A stretch of 64,000 nt of DNA. It comes from Mesorhizobium neociceri. Lineage in GTDB: Bacteria; Pseudomonadota; Alphaproteobacteria; Rhizobiales; Rhizobiaceae. A program made the position numbers and the translations under genes. Of this stretch, positions 37,058 to 46,628 are shown piece after piece. Positions within the stretch are counted from its first letter, which is position 1; each line of letters starts with the position of its first letter. Below the pieces are notes generated by a model. It was not told the origin of the DNA, searched no databases, and worked only from the letters and a program-made list of their open reading frames with translations. Location of the stretch: contig NZ_JACDTY010000005.1 of the NCBI RefSeq assembly GCF_013520985.1, forward strand, positions 287,753 to 351,752. Reading direction: 5' to 3'.

Positions 37058-37345
37058 CTATGATCCCTTCACGATTCTCGGTTTGGTCGGTCGTCGGGAT
37101 TGAGCGGCGCTCTCGAGGGCCAAGGCCAGCCGTTTTTCGTCTTCGATGGCACGATCGACTGCCTCGATTTCCTCTTGGAGCGCCTTCAGCTCGGCTCCGT
37201 AACTGGAGCCGTCGCTGTCCCCGATCTGAAAGCCACTTGCCCGCATTGCGTCGCGAGTATGGTGCACGTTGCGGACTCCTTCGCGTCGAGTCGCGACCAG
37301 GATCTCTCTGAACTCATCAAGACGTTCAACGTGATTGCGAGTCAT
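37058..37345 (-). CDS. Small charged orphan protein
   Basis: A 95-residue protein with a good ribosome site (AGGAG about 5-8 nt before the ATG). The middle (GAELKALQEEIEAVDRAIEDEKRLALALESAAQ) looks like a coiled coil, here noted as residues ~50-83; the C-terminus is basic (SRRPTKPRIVKGS). No known family was recognised. The ribosome site and coding-like composition argue that it is real. It sits in the accessory stretch before the recombinase remnant. Confidence 0.5.
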   Translation of the reverse strand: MTRNHVERLDEFREILVATRREGVRNVHHTRDAMRASGFQIGDSDGSSYGAELKALQEEIEAVDRAIEDEKRLALALESAAQSRRPTKPRIVKGS

Positions 37346-37608
37346 TGCGTTCTCCTATTTCGTCGTCATTCGTCGCCGACGGCCACTCAGAATGGCAGAA
37401 CCTTGCGGCGCAGAAGGTCTAAGTGACTACAGGAGATACTCTCGACAAAGCATGAGTACGGAAGCTCAAATTTGAACGTCTTGCAATAACGTGGAGCGCG
37501 GCAGGCGGAAATTGGCTTGGGATGCGACCAATCACTGTCTGGACGCAAGACTCTTCGACCGAGCACGTCTGCTGCTCGGCGTCCGATCCGCTTATCGCTG
37601 TTTCGTAA

Positions 37609-37842
37609 GTGATGTTGGCGCTCACAAATGGCTCGGCTCGAAACATTTCTGAACTCTCGAAAGTTACCGGCATCCATCGCTCTGACCTCAGCAAGGCATT
37701 GCCACTAGCCTTCCTGTCTCCGGCGATCGTGGATGACATCTTGGCGGGCAATCAACCTGTGAGCCTAACCGCTCGGCGGCTCGCTCGGCTCGCCGATCTG
37801 CCGGTTGATTGGAACCAGCAGCAGTCCCTTCTGGGCTTTTAG
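37609..37842 (+). pseudogene. C-terminal remnant of a serine site-specific recombinase
   Basis: 77 residues that match the extreme C-terminus of large serine recombinases common in Rhizobiales: an HTH (ISELSKVTGIHRSDLSKALPLAFLSP, residues ~13-38), then ILAGNQPVSLTARRLARL and the terminal DWNQQQSLLGF. The catalytic resolvase domain is absent; an in-frame stop lies just upstream. It is therefore a decayed fragment of a phage or integrative element, located 240 bp from tRNA-Arg, with no other element genes nearby. Confidence 0.7.
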
Positions 37843-38082
37843 TCACCCCAGGTCCGCTCTGCTTTACGTCGCACCGGGACACATAAGCGATCTCTCTGCA
37901 TCGACTGCAAAAACAATAGGGCACGCAAAGCCGGTCAGAGAGACAGGCGTTCAAAACTCGGCGGGATACAGAGACGGATTCTGCCACTCAGCCCGACTGT
38001 CCGGAGGAGGCTGCGGGTAACTCTCGGATAAGTCGTCCGAATTTCGAGCCAGCCGACATAGGCTATGTCTAGGCTGACTGAG

Positions 38083-38159
38083 TGGTGATCCCGACAGGAA
38101 TCGAACCTGTGACCTACAGATTAGGAATCTGCCGCTCTATCCTACTGAGCTACGGGACC
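38083..38159 (-). tRNA. tRNA-Arg (anticodon CCT)
   Basis: A complete cloverleaf on the minus strand. The acceptor stem GGTCCCG/CGGGATC has one G-T pair. The D-arm is GCTCAGTAGGATAGAGC. The anticodon stem GCAGA/TCTGT holds the loop TTCCTAA with anticodon CCT (decodes AGG). The T-arm is CAGGTTCGATTCCTG. Discriminator A and an encoded CCA end at 38083. Confidence 0.95.
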
Positions 38160-38265
38160 ACGCGGCCCGACACATAGCCGCTTCGAATCGTTTCGCCAAG
38201 AGGCTCGCCGAAGGCAATCAAGAGGCCGGCCGAACGCAAATCGGCCGGCCCGTTGGCCTCAGGGG

Positions 38266-39429
38266 TCAGGCGGCGAGCGCCGTTTCGGCCAGTTTCACCC
38301 AATAGCTCATGCCGTGCGGAATGACTTCGTCGTTGAAGTCGTAGGCGGGGTGGTGGAGGCCGGCGGTCTCGCCATTGCCGATGAAGATGAAGGCGCCGGG
38401 GCGGGCTTCCAGCATGTAGGAGAAATCCTCGCCGCCCATCACCGGCTGGATGGCGCGGTGGACCTGGGTGTCGCCGGCGACACTGGCCGCGACATCGCTG
38501 GCAAACACCGTTTCTTCCGGATTGTTGAAGGTCACGGGGTAGTTGGCGTCATAGTCGACAGTGATCGTCGCGCCGAAAGCGGTGGCAATACCGTCGCAAA
38601 TGGCGCGGATGCGCTCCTCCGACTTCTTGGCGATTTCCTTCTTCAGCGTGCGCACCGTGCCGGCGATCTCGGCGGTCTCGGGAATGACGTTGTAGGCGTC
38701 GCCGGCGTGGAATTTGGTCACCGACACCACCACCGCCTCGACCGGGTCGGTGCTGCGCGAGGCAACGGTCTGCAAAGCGCCGACGAGCTGGCTGGTGATG
38801 ACGATCGGGTCGATCGTGCCGTGCGGCATCGCCGCATGGCCGCCGCGGCCCTTGACGGTGATGGTGAACTCGGCGGTCGCCGCCATGATCGGACCCGGCC
38901 GGATGGCGAACTGGCCGACCGGCAGACCCGGCATATTGTGCATGCCGAAGACCCTGGAGATGTCGAAGCGCTCCATCATGCCGTCCTTGACCATCTCATT
39001 GCCGCCGCCGCCGCCTTCTTCCGCCGGCTGGAAAATCACCGCCACCGAGCCGGCGAAATTGCGCGTCTCGGTCAGATATTTGGCGGCGCCGAGCAGCATT
39101 GCCGTGTGGCCGTCATGGCCGCAGGCGTGCATTTTGCCGGGAACCGTCGAGGCGTAGGGCTTGCCGGGGATCTCGTTGATCGGCAACGCGTCCATGTCGG
39201 CGCGCAAGCCGATGGTCGCGCCTTCGCCCTTGCGGCCATGGATGATACCGACCACGCCGGTCTTGCCGAGGCCGGTCACCACGTCGTCGCAGCCGAATTC
39301 CTTCAGCTTCTCGGTGACGAAGGCGGCGGTCTTGAAGACGTCGAAATTCAGTTCTGGCGTCTGGTGCAGATGGCGGCGCCAGCCGGCAACTTCATCCTGC
39401 ATCTCGGCGGCGCGGTTGAGAATCGGCAT
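38266..39429 (-). CDS. M20-family metal-dependent amidohydrolase (hippurate/IAA-amino-acid hydrolase type)
   Basis: A 387-residue M20D peptidase/amidohydrolase that cleaves N-acyl amino acids. The metal and catalytic motifs are LRADMDALPI, MHACGHDGHTAMLLGA (Cys-His ligands), FQPAEEGGGG (Glu pair) and MHNMPGLPVG, with a C-terminal HHPAYDFNDE. The lid domain includes GRGGHAAMPH. The ATG at 39429 matches the family N-terminus MPILNRAAEMQDEVAGWRRHLHQTPEL; an upstream ATG would add 23 unrelated residues. The natural substrate cannot be assigned. It is divergent from the D-Ala-D-Ala carboxypeptidase. Confidence 0.9.
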   Translation of the reverse strand: MPILNRAAEMQDEVAGWRRHLHQTPELNFDVFKTAAFVTEKLKEFGCDDVVTGLGKTGVVGIIHGRKGEGATIGLRADMDALPINEIPGKPYASTVPGKMHACGHDGHTAMLLGAAKYLTETRNFAGSVAVIFQPAEEGGGGGNEMVKDGMMERFDISRVFGMHNMPGLPVGQFAIRPGPIMAATAEFTITVKGRGGHAAMPHGTIDPIVITSQLVGALQTVASRSTDPVEAVVVSVTKFHAGDAYNVIPETAEIAGTVRTLKKEIAKKSEERIRAICDGIATAFGATITVDYDANYPVTFNNPEETVFASDVAASVAGDTQVHRAIQPVMGGEDFSYMLEARPGAFIFIGNGETAGLHHPAYDFNDEVIPHGMSYWVKLAETALAA

Positions 39430-39643
39430 AATGGTTCCATCTCGCTGTTGGAGCAGACGGTCTGGCCTGCTGCTTTTGCAATTGTGATTGCCAGGCACTT
39501 TGCCATCTTGGCGTCACATAGGGTAAATAGCACCGCAACGATGTGTTCCGGAAATTGAGGGCCGGATCGCACCATGCTGGCCATCGCGTAACGAAATCTT
39601 ACGGAGCCAGGGGCGACTACGGCAAGAGGCGATTTCGGATTCC

Positions 39644-40828
39644 ATGATGCGGCACAGCCATATCCTCAAATTACTGCTAACGGCAGCCTTGGCACTGCCG
39701 ATGCTGGCCGGGCCGGCTTCGGCCAATCCGATTGTCCTGTTCGACCTCAACAGCGGCAAGGTTCTGCAGCATCAGGACGCCTTCAGGCGCTGGTATCCGG
39801 CTTCGCTGAGCAAGCTGATGACCGCCTATGTCACCTTCCGGGCGATTGCCGCCGGCGAGGTCCAGCTCGATTCGCCGATCAAGGTGACCAAGCATTCCGC
39901 CGGCGAACCGCCGAGCAAGATGGGCTTCAAGCCTGGCTCGGTGATGCGGCTCGACAATGCGCTGAAGATGATGCTGGTCAAATCGGCCAACGACATCGCC
40001 ATGGCCGTCGGCGAGAACATAGGCGGCTCGCAGGACGGTTTCGCCATCCGCATGAACGCTGAAGCCGCGCGGCTCGGCATGACCGGAACGCATTTCGTCA
40101 ACCCGAACGGGCTGTTTTCACCGGACCAGTATACGACGGCGCGCGACCTCGCCTTGCTGGTGATGGCGATCCGCAAGGAATTCCCGCAATACGCGCCCTG
40201 GTTCTCGATCGAAGGCCTTGCTGTCGGCAAGAAGGCGATCCCGAACTATAATCTCTTGATCGGCCGCTATCCCGGCGCCGACGGCATGAAAACCGGCTTC
40301 GTCTGTCCCTCCGGCTTCAACATGATCGGCTCGGCGACGCGCAATGGCCGCACGCTGGTCGCCGTCGTGCTTGGCGAAAAATCGGCGGTCAGCCGCGCCG
40401 AGACCGCCGCCAGGCTGCTCGACCAGGGCTTTGCCATGTCCGACCCAAACTGGCTCACGGTGGCGGCCATGCCATCCTATGGCGATACCATGTCGCCCAA
40501 CGACATGCATGACGAGATCTGCAAGAAGAAGGCGCCCGAAGAGCAGTCCGAGGTAGCGCCGCCGGTCGCCGCAAAAGACGCCGCGGCCGCGCCGAAATCA
40601 CCCTATCAGGAAAAGCTCGACCACGTGCCGACGCTGGTTGCCGTTGGCCTTGGCGGCGCCACCGGGCCGGCGCCGAAGGCGACGCTCGACCAGGGCGGCC
40701 AGGACTATGCCGATGTGCCGCTGCCGAGTTGGCGGCCCGACATCCCGGCGCCAAAGGGTTCGGAACCGGCCGTGGTGGGTTCGGCAACCGCGGTGCAGGG
40801 CGACCAGCCGGTCAAGGCCGCGAACTAG
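39644..40828 (+). CDS. dac: D-alanyl-D-alanine carboxypeptidase (S11, DacF-like)
   Basis: Periplasmic penicillin-binding protein that trims peptidoglycan pentapeptides, 394 residues. The signal peptide is residues 1-27 (ends ASA). The serine-peptidase triad motifs are SLSK (Ser54, Lys57), SAN (114-116) and KTG near residue 219. The C-terminal ~110 residues are a proline/alanine-rich, low-complexity tail instead of a clear amphipathic anchor. It is followed 4 nt later by the CobW-family GTPase gene. Confidence 0.92.
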   Translation: MMRHSHILKLLLTAALALPMLAGPASANPIVLFDLNSGKVLQHQDAFRRWYPASLSKLMTAYVTFRAIAAGEVQLDSPIKVTKHSAGEPPSKMGFKPGSVMRLDNALKMMLVKSANDIAMAVGENIGGSQDGFAIRMNAEAARLGMTGTHFVNPNGLFSPDQYTTARDLALLVMAIRKEFPQYAPWFSIEGLAVGKKAIPNYNLLIGRYPGADGMKTGFVCPSGFNMIGSATRNGRTLVAVVLGEKSAVSRAETAARLLDQGFAMSDPNWLTVAAMPSYGDTMSPNDMHDEICKKKAPEEQSEVAPPVAAKDAAAAPKSPYQEKLDHVPTLVAVGLGGATGPAPKATLDQGGQDYADVPLPSWRPDIPAPKGSEPAVVGSATAVQGDQPVKAAN

Positions 40829-40832
40829 CGAG

Positions 40833-41945
40833 ATGGCGGGCTTTCCGATACCCGTCACGGTGCTCACCGGCTTCCTCGGCGCCGGCAAGACGACATTGCT
40901 CAACCGGCTGCTCAAGGATCCGGCGCTCGTCGATACCGCCGTCATCATCAACGAGTTCGGCGAAGTGGCGATCGACCATCTGCTGGTCGAGCAGGCTTCC
41001 GACGGCATCATCCAGCTGTCCGACGGTTGTCTCTGCTGCACGGTGCGCGGCGAACTGGTCGACACGCTGGCCGACCTCGTCGACCGGCTGCAGACCGGCC
41101 GTATCGCCAAGCTGGCCCGTGTCGTCGTCGAAACCACCGGGCTCGCCGATCCGGCGCCGGTGCTGCAGTCGATCATGGCGCATCCCGCCCTTGTCCAGGC
41201 GTTCCGGCTCGACGGCGTCATCACGCTGGTCGACGCGGTCAACGGCAATACGACGCTCGATGGCCATGTCGAGGCGGTCAAGCAGGTGGCGGTCGCCGAC
41301 CGCATTGTTTTGACCAAGGTCGATCTGGCCGGCGATCCCGCCGATGTCGAGGCTCTGCGGGCCCGGCTGCATCAGCTCAATCCGGGCGCGAAAGTGCTCG
41401 AAGCCGGCGACAGCGGAACCGGCGTCGAGGCGCTGTTCGATTGCGGCCTCTACAATCCGGCGACCAAATCCGCCGATGTCCAGCGCTGGCTCGGCGAAGA
41501 AGCCGCGCATGATCATGAGCACCACCATCATGGCGAGCACGACCATGGTCATCATCACCAGCACGAGCATCGCCACGATTCCCGTGTGCGATCCTACTCG
41601 CTGGTCCATGACGGGCCGGTGCCGTTTTCGGCGATCGAGATGTTCCTCGACCTGTTGCGCTCGGCGCACGGCGACAAGCTTTTGCGCATGAAGGGCGTCA
41701 TCGAGCTTGCGGAGGACCCGTCGCGGCCGCTGGTTGTCCACGGCGTGCAGAAGACCCTGCATCCGCCGGCGCGGCTGCCGGCCTGGCCGGACGGCCAGCG
41801 CGGCACCAGGCTGGTGCTGATCACGCTCGACATGCCTGAAGACTATGTGCGCCGGCTGTTTGCCGCCTTCACCAACCGGCCGTCGATCGACACGCCGGAT
41901 CGCGCGGCGCTGGAGAACAATCCACTGGCGATTGCTGGGGGCTGA
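40833..41945 (+). CDS. COG0523/CobW-family G3E GTPase, putative zinc metallochaperone
   Basis: A 370-residue GTPase. Walker A is [15 protein letters not shown] (residues ~12-26), followed by [10 protein letters not shown], the CxCC metal-binding motif in DGCLCC near residue 67, [10 protein letters not shown] and base-recognition TKVDL. A His/Asp/Glu-rich loop of ~30 residues near residue 225-255 precedes the CobW C-terminal domain. Family members insert or traffic Zn, Co or other metals. No Zur box or cobalamin gene is adjacent, so the client metal is open. The start is 4 nt after the dac stop, indicating co-transcription. Confidence 0.9.
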   Translation: MAGFPIPVTVLTGFLGAGKTTLLNRLLKDPALVDTAVIINEFGEVAIDHLLVEQASDGIIQLSDGCLCCTVRGELVDTLADLVDRLQTGRIAKLARVVVETTGLADPAPVLQSIMAHPALVQAFRLDGVITLVDAVNGNTTLDGHVEAVKQVAVADRIVLTKVDLAGDPADVEALRARLHQLNPGAKVLEAGDSGTGVEALFDCGLYNPATKSADVQRWLGEEAAHDHEHHHHGEHDHGHHHQHEHRHDSRVRSYSLVHDGPVPFSAIEMFLDLLRSAHGDKLLRMKGVIELAEDPSRPLVVHGVQKTLHPPARLPAWPDGQRGTRLVLITLDMPEDYVRRLFAAFTNRPSIDTPDRAALENNPLAIAGG

Positions 41946-41951
41946 GGGGCG

Positions 41952-42185
41952 CTACGCGCCGCGCTCGACCAGGAAGCGATGACCGCCGGTGACGGCCGCA
42001 GTTTCAACCAGGTGATGCCCGGCGTCGGCGCAAAAGGCGGGGATATCGATGACCGCCAGCGGGTCCGTGGTCTCCAGCCAGAGTTGGCTGCCCGGCTGCA
42101 TCGCCGCCAGGCGTTTTTTCGCCTTGAGAACGGGCAGGGGGCAGTTCAACCCCTTGAGATCATAGACAGATGCGCGCTTGGCCAA
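41952..42185 (-). CDS. TusA-family sulfurtransferase
   Basis: A 77-residue protein of the TusA/SirA fold. The persulfide-carrying cysteine lies in GLNCPLPVLKAKKRL (Cys15). It ends with a short second strand GGHRFLVERG. The family relays sulfur for tRNA thiolation, molybdenum cofactor or other sulfur-transfer pathways. It starts 3 nt after the L,D-transpeptidase stop on the same strand and is convergent with the CobW gene. Confidence 0.9.
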   Translation of the reverse strand: MAKRASVYDLKGLNCPLPVLKAKKRLAAMQPGSQLWLETTDPLAVIDIPAFCADAGHHLVETAAVTGGHRFLVERGA

Positions 42186-42188
42186 GGC

Positions 42189-43484
42189 TCAGCCGCCGAA
42201 CATGCCGAGCAGCTTGTTCTTGATCTTTGACATCCGGCTTTCGTCGGCCGGCGGCTCGGCGGGCGCTGCCTCGACGCTGGCGGTGGCGACCGGCTGCTGG
42301 GCGGCCTGCTTGGCCGCTTCCTTTTCGGCCACGGCCTGGGCCTTGGCCGCTTCCTTTTCAGCCAGTGCCTGGGCCTTGGCGGCTTTCGCTGCCTCGATGG
42401 CAGCAATCCGCTGTTCCTCGGCCTTGCGCTTGGCTTCCTTCTCGGCGTCGAGCGCGGCCATCTTGCGGCCGGCCGGCGAATCGATGCGGCCCATGCGCGC
42501 CGTCTCGGTCACCGTGCCGTCGGAATTGAGCGACGGCGGATCGATCGGCACGCGCTCGCCGCGGGCGCGGCGCTTCGACCAGTCGGAAACGATGCTGGCT
42601 TCCTTGATGCCGGCAATGGTCGGCTTGGGTGCCGGCACGCTGGCCTTGACCGCGCCGGTGAAGGCCGCGTCATAGCTGCTCTGATAGGCGTTGTAGGCGC
42701 TCTTCAGCGAATCCGGCTGCGTGGACGGAGGGCAAGCGCCGGTCGGATCGAAGGTGGTGCCCTCAGGCGCCACCTGGTTGAAGACATAGCGCTTCTCGCA
42801 GACGTCGACCTTCGGCGGCACCTTGGTGATCTCGAAATTGTCGTAGCCGACCTTCAGCATCTTCCAGAACTCGTAGTTCGGGTCGTTGCGATAGCGCGCC
42901 ATGTTGGCGGCGGTCATGCGGAACGGAAAGGCCTGGATCTGGAACTCGGTCTGGCCGCCCTGGAAGGCGTCGCGGCCGAAGGCGTAGATCTGCTCGATCT
43001 GCGGATCGGTCATCGAATAGCAGCCCGACGACGAGCAGGCGCCGTGCACCATCAGATTGGCGCCGGTGCGGCCATTGGCCCGGTCATAGGCGTTGGGATA
43101 GCCGATGTTGAAGGACAGATGATAGTTCGAGCGCGGATTCATCTGCGACGGGCGAACCGTGTAGAAACCTTCCGGCGCCTGACGGTCGCCCTCAGTGTAT
43201 TTCGGGCCGAGCTTGCCCGACCATTTGCAGATGTCGTAGCTGGCGACCATCTCGTAGCGGCCGGTAGTCTTGGCCTTCCATATCTCGAGCTTGCCTTCTT
43301 CCTTGAAGATGCGGGCCATCACCGACGAGGTGCGGACCATGCCCTTGGCCTTCATGTCGGCGAGGATCTTGTCCGGCAGCGGCTTGTTGGCCTCCGGCGC
43401 GAAATCCTTCATCGAGGAATCGTTGCAGCCGGCAACGCCGAGGGCGGCGATCAGGATTCCGGTGCGGGCAAGCTTGGCAAACAT
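42189..43484 (-). CDS. Lipoprotein L,D-transpeptidase-like (YkuD/YafK type)
   Basis: A 431-residue predicted lipoprotein. The lipobox LGVAGC puts the acylated Cys at residue 20. The YkuD catalytic core is MVHGACSSSGCYSMTD near residue 145-160, with His and nucleophilic Cys, preceded by YTVRPSQMNPRSNYHLSFNIGYPNAYD. From ~residue 340 the protein has a long alanine/lysine/glutamate coiled-coil (AEKEAAKAQAVAEKEAAKQ, here truncated), then a basic C-terminus. It likely crosslinks or modifies peptidoglycan, or attaches proteins. The tail could span the periplasm. Confidence 0.88.
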   Translation of the reverse strand: MFAKLARTGILIAALGVAGCNDSSMKDFAPEANKPLPDKILADMKAKGMVRTSSVMARIFKEEGKLEIWKAKTTGRYEMVASYDICKWSGKLGPKYTEGDRQAPEGFYTVRPSQMNPRSNYHLSFNIGYPNAYDRANGRTGANLMVHGACSSSGCYSMTDPQIEQIYAFGRDAFQGGQTEFQIQAFPFRMTAANMARYRNDPNYEFWKMLKVGYDNFEITKVPPKVDVCEKRYVFNQVAPEGTTFDPTGACPPSTQPDSLKSAYNAYQSSYDAAFTGAVKASVPAPKPTIAGIKEASIVSDWSKRRARGERVPIDPPSLNSDGTVTETARMGRIDSPAGRKMAALDAEKEAKRKAEEQRIAAIEAAKAAKAQALAEKEAAKAQAVAEKEAAKQAAQQPVATASVEAAPAEPPADESRMSKIKNKLLGMFGG

Positions 43485-43720
43485 GGTTACGGCTATGTCT
43501 TTTTCCCGGGGCGTGGGGCTTCGCAGCCGCAGGCCAACACACTAAACCTTCACGGACTCTAAGCCCGTTAACCTTGAAAATTCCTTACCGCAAGCTCCGG
43601 ACGGCTGCCCCCACGGCAATTCGCTCGATGTCACGGACTTTTCATTGAACCGAATGCGGCGGCATTTTTGTGGCGAAATTGCTCGCTGACGCCACATTGC
43701 GGCGGCCGGACGCCCTGAAA

Positions 43721-44671
43721 TCAGAGGCTGCGGCCCATCGCCAGGTATTTTTCCCGGCGTTGCTCGCGAAAATCGGTGTTGGCGCCGGCAAAATCCTTCA
43801 TCGTCTTGGCGATAAGGTCGCCGGTGGCGGCGATCACCGTTTCGGGCGCGCGCTGGGCGCCGCCGAGCGGCTCGGGAATGATGGCGTCGATGATCTTCAT
43901 TTCCAGAAGATCCTGGGCGGTGATCTTCATGTTGGTCGCCGCATCCTTGGAGCGGGTGGTGTCGCGCCACAGGATCGAGGCGGCGCCCTCCGGCGAGATT
44001 ACCGAATAGATGGCGTGTTCCAGCATGTAGACGCGGTTGGCGGTGGCAATGGCAATGGCGCCGCCCGAGCCCCCTTCGCCGATGACGACCGAGATCGACG
44101 GCACTTTGAGACCGAGGCAGGCCGAGGTCGAACGGGCGATGGCTTCGGCCTGGCCGCGTTCCTCGGCACCGACGCCGGGATAGGCGCCGGCGGTGTCGAC
44201 CAGCGTCAGAAGGGGGATTTTGAAACGGTCGGCAAGCTCCATCAGCCGCACCGCCTTGCGGTAGCCTTCAGGCCGCACCGAACCGAAATTATGCTTGAGC
44301 CGGCTCGCCGTGTCAGAACCCTTTTCCTGGCCGATGACGGCAACCGGTTCGCCGCGGAATCGGGCGAAGCCGCCGATGATGGCCTGGTCCTCGCCGAAAT
44401 TGCGGTCGCCGGCGAGCGGCGTGAAATCGTTGAACAGGCCCTTGATGTAATCGAGGCAATGCGGCCTGTCGGTGTGGCGCGCCACCTGCACCTTCTGCCA
44501 CGGCGTCAGTGCCTTGTAGATGTCGCGCAGCGCGTCGCGCACGCGCTTCTCGAGCCGGCTGATTTCGTCGCCGACATCGACTGCCTCGCCATTCTCGGCA
44601 AGCTTCTTCAGCTCGAGGATCTTGAGTTCAAGGTCCTGCACCGGCTTTTCGAAATCGAGGTAATTGTACAT
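43721..44671 (-). CDS. accA: Acetyl-CoA carboxylase carboxyltransferase subunit alpha
   Basis: A 316-residue subunit that transfers the carboxyl group from biotin to acetyl-CoA, the first step in fatty acid synthesis. The start MYNYLDFEKPV at 44671 is the usual family N-terminus; the upstream ATG adds ten residues. Diagnostic segments are the helix QDLELKILELKKL, RPHCLDYIKGLF, DTAGAYPGVGAEERGQ, IGEGGSGGAIAI and SPEGAASILWRD. It is single here with no accD nearby, as usual in Rhizobiales. Confidence 0.95.
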   Translation of the reverse strand: MYNYLDFEKPVQDLELKILELKKLAENGEAVDVGDEISRLEKRVRDALRDIYKALTPWQKVQVARHTDRPHCLDYIKGLFNDFTPLAGDRNFGEDQAIIGGFARFRGEPVAVIGQEKGSDTASRLKHNFGSVRPEGYRKAVRLMELADRFKIPLLTLVDTAGAYPGVGAEERGQAEAIARSTSACLGLKVPSISVVIGEGGSGGAIAIATANRVYMLEHAIYSVISPEGAASILWRDTTRSKDAATNMKITAQDLLEMKIIDAIIPEPLGGAQRAPETVIAATGDLIAKTMKDFAGANTDFREQRREKYLAMGRSL

Positions 44672-44769
44672 TCTTGAGCGGACCGATGCGTCGGAAGGCA
44701 AAGACTGGCGGGACCCGGGAAATGGCGGCTCCGCGCGGTGGAACGTGCCTTCACATAGCGATATGAGGC

Positions 44770-45681
44770 CTAGTCGGCAAGCGGATGATGATCGTTGACC
44801 AGCCGCACCAGCCGCTCCTCCAGCACATGCGTGTAAATCTGCGTGGTCGAGATATCGGCATGGCCGAGCAGCTGCTGCACCGCCCTGAGATCGGCACCGT
44901 TCTGCAAGAGATGGCTGGCGAAAGCATGGCGCAGCACGTGCGGCGATATTTTCGCCGCCGATATGCCTGCCCGCGCGGCAAGTCCTTTCAGGTCGCGGGC
45001 AAAGACCTGCCTGGAGAGAAAGCCGCTGTCGCCGGCGGCCGGAAACAGGAACGGGCTGTCGGCGAAAGCCGGCACCGTGGCTCGAGCCGCCAGCCAGGCC
45101 CGCATGGCCACGCGCGCCTTGGCCGACAGCGGCACCATGCGCTCCTTGTCACCCTTGCCGCGCACCATGAAGAAGCGGTCGTCGCGCTGGGCGACGGTGA
45201 CCGGCAGGCCGACCAGTTCGGAGACGCGCAGGCCGGTGGCGTAGAGCACCTCGACCAGCGCGTGCAGGCGCAGTGCCGCCGGCCGGTCGCCATTGACGTC
45301 ATCGCCTGCCTCGAGGGCCGCGCGGTCGAGCAGCCGGCCGGTATCGGCCTCGCTCATCGTCTTAGGCAGCGGGCGGCCCTTTTTCGGGCTGTCGAGCGTG
45401 CCGGTCGGGTCGTCGCCGCGCAGGCCCTCGGCATAGAGAAACTTGAAGAACTGGCGGATCGCCGACAGTTTTCGCGCCTGCGAGGTCGGCGCAAAGCCGC
45501 GCGCGGCGATGTCGTCGAGATAGGCGCGGATGTCGGCTGCGGCAGCACCGGCAAGTCCGCCGCCAATCTGCTGCGAGGCGTCTTCGAGATCGCGGCGATA
45601 GGAATGCAGCGTGTTTTCGGCGGCACCGCGTTCGGCGCTCATCATTTCGAGAAAGGCTTCGATGCGAGCCGCGCTGTTCAT
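44770..45681 (-). CDS. xerD: Tyrosine site-specific recombinase XerD
   Basis: A 303-residue Xer recombinase that resolves chromosome dimers at dif with XerC. The N-terminal SAM-like core-binding domain begins [19 protein letters not shown]. The catalytic residues are Arg in TGLRVSEL, Lys in GKGDKER, HxxR in [12 protein letters not shown], His in LLGHADIS and the Tyr nucleophile in TTQIYTHV. It precedes a 50-residue membrane protein on the opposite side and lies next to accA, a common rhizobial arrangement. It has no phage neighbours, supporting the housekeeping role. Confidence 0.93.
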   Translation of the reverse strand: MNSAARIEAFLEMMSAERGAAENTLHSYRRDLEDASQQIGGGLAGAAAADIRAYLDDIAARGFAPTSQARKLSAIRQFFKFLYAEGLRGDDPTGTLDSPKKGRPLPKTMSEADTGRLLDRAALEAGDDVNGDRPAALRLHALVEVLYATGLRVSELVGLPVTVAQRDDRFFMVRGKGDKERMVPLSAKARVAMRAWLAARATVPAFADSPFLFPAAGDSGFLSRQVFARDLKGLAARAGISAAKISPHVLRHAFASHLLQNGADLRAVQQLLGHADISTTQIYTHVLEERLVRLVNDHHPLAD

Positions 45682-45691
45682 GTCCTTGAGG

Positions 45692-45844
45692 TCAGTTTTT
45701 CTTGGGGTTCAGCTTTTCCGGCGGAATGCGCACGGTAATTTCCGCCTTTTTCGGCTCGACGAACATCGCCAGCGCCACCATCGTACCATAGGCAATGCCG
45801 GCAAGAATCATCAGTGTCACGACAAAGCGGAACAGTGTCGGCAT
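45692..45844 (-). CDS. Short single-pass membrane protein
   Basis: A 50-residue protein: [16 protein letters not shown] starts one TM segment (residues ~5-28), followed by a charged tail with [16 protein letters not shown]. The longer open frame starting at 45961 has no supporting upstream signal. It ends 10 nt before xerD on the same strand, so it may be co-transcribed with it. A short conserved inner-membrane protein of unknown role in this position is plausible. Confidence 0.65.
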   Translation of the reverse strand: MPTLFRFVVTLMILAGIAYGTMVALAMFVEPKKAEITVRIPPEKLNPKKN

Positions 45845-46016
45845 CAATTTTCGCCCGTCTTCTTGCTTTGCGATTCCAAACCCTGTGCCCTTATGGGACG
45901 CTAATTCCGTCAATTCAAGGACGAAGGGCTCTGTGCGCGAGGGGCGCCATGCTTGACGCAAACGGGCTTTTGATGTCGATACGCCGGCAAAGACGGCTTA
46001 GAAACAGCATGGTCTC

Positions 46017-46628
46017 ATGAACGCGTTACCAGCAAATCCTCCCGGCGAGAGCCATGCCGCGCTGCTCGATAGGCTGGGCAACCGCTCGGTTGTCTTTGTC
46101 GGCCTGATGGGCGCCGGCAAGACAGCGATCGGCCGCAAGGTGGCGACCATGCTGTCGCTGCCCTTCATCGACAGTGACCAGGAGATCGAAAGCGTGTCGC
46201 GCATGACCGTTCCGGAACTGTTCGAGCGTTATGGCGAGACCGAATTCCGTGCGCTCGAGCAGCGCGTCATCCTGCGCCTCTTGGAAAACGGCCCGCAGGT
46301 GCTGTCGACCGGCGGCGGCGCCTTCATGAATGCGCAGACGCGCGAGGCGATCGCGGCCCATGGCGTTTCTGTGTGGCTCAAGGCCGAGCTCGATCTGTTG
46401 ATGGAGCGCGTCTCCAAGAAGCAGAATCGGCCTTTGCTCAAAAGCCCCGATCCACGCGCCGTGCTCGAGCGGCTGATGGTCGAGCGCTACCCGGTCTATG
46501 CCACGTCTAACATCACCGTGCCGACACGCGACGACCGCAAGGAGGTCATCGCCACCGAGGTCGTCGACGCGCTGTGCGGGCATTTCGGCATTCCAGCCAC
46601 CACGGCACTGGGCGAGGTGCGGTCATGA
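46017..46628 (+). CDS. aroK: Shikimate kinase
   Basis: ATP-dependent kinase of the shikimate pathway, 203 residues. The N-terminal extension (~22 residues) precedes [19 protein letters not shown] (P-loop near residue 33), DSDQEIE (shikimate-binding Asp), FRALEQRVI with its Arg, and STGGGAFM. The lid region has [11 protein letters not shown]. It overlaps aroB by 4 nt (ATGA), forming the classic aroK-aroB pair. The ribosome site for the chosen ATG is weak. Confidence 0.94.
   Translation: MNALPANPPGESHAALLDRLGNRSVVFVGLMGAGKTAIGRKVATMLSLPFIDSDQEIESVSRMTVPELFERYGETEFRALEQRVILRLLENGPQVLSTGGGAFMNAQTREAIAAHGVSVWLKAELDLLMERVSKKQNRPLLKSPDPRAVLERLMVERYPVYATSNITVPTRDDRKEVIATEVVDALCGHFGIPATTALGEVRS

Noticed and set aside
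37387..37677. Short frames on both strands between the orphan gene and recombinase remnant
   Set aside because: No ribosome site, no homologous motif and heavy overlap with one another; treated as non-coding.
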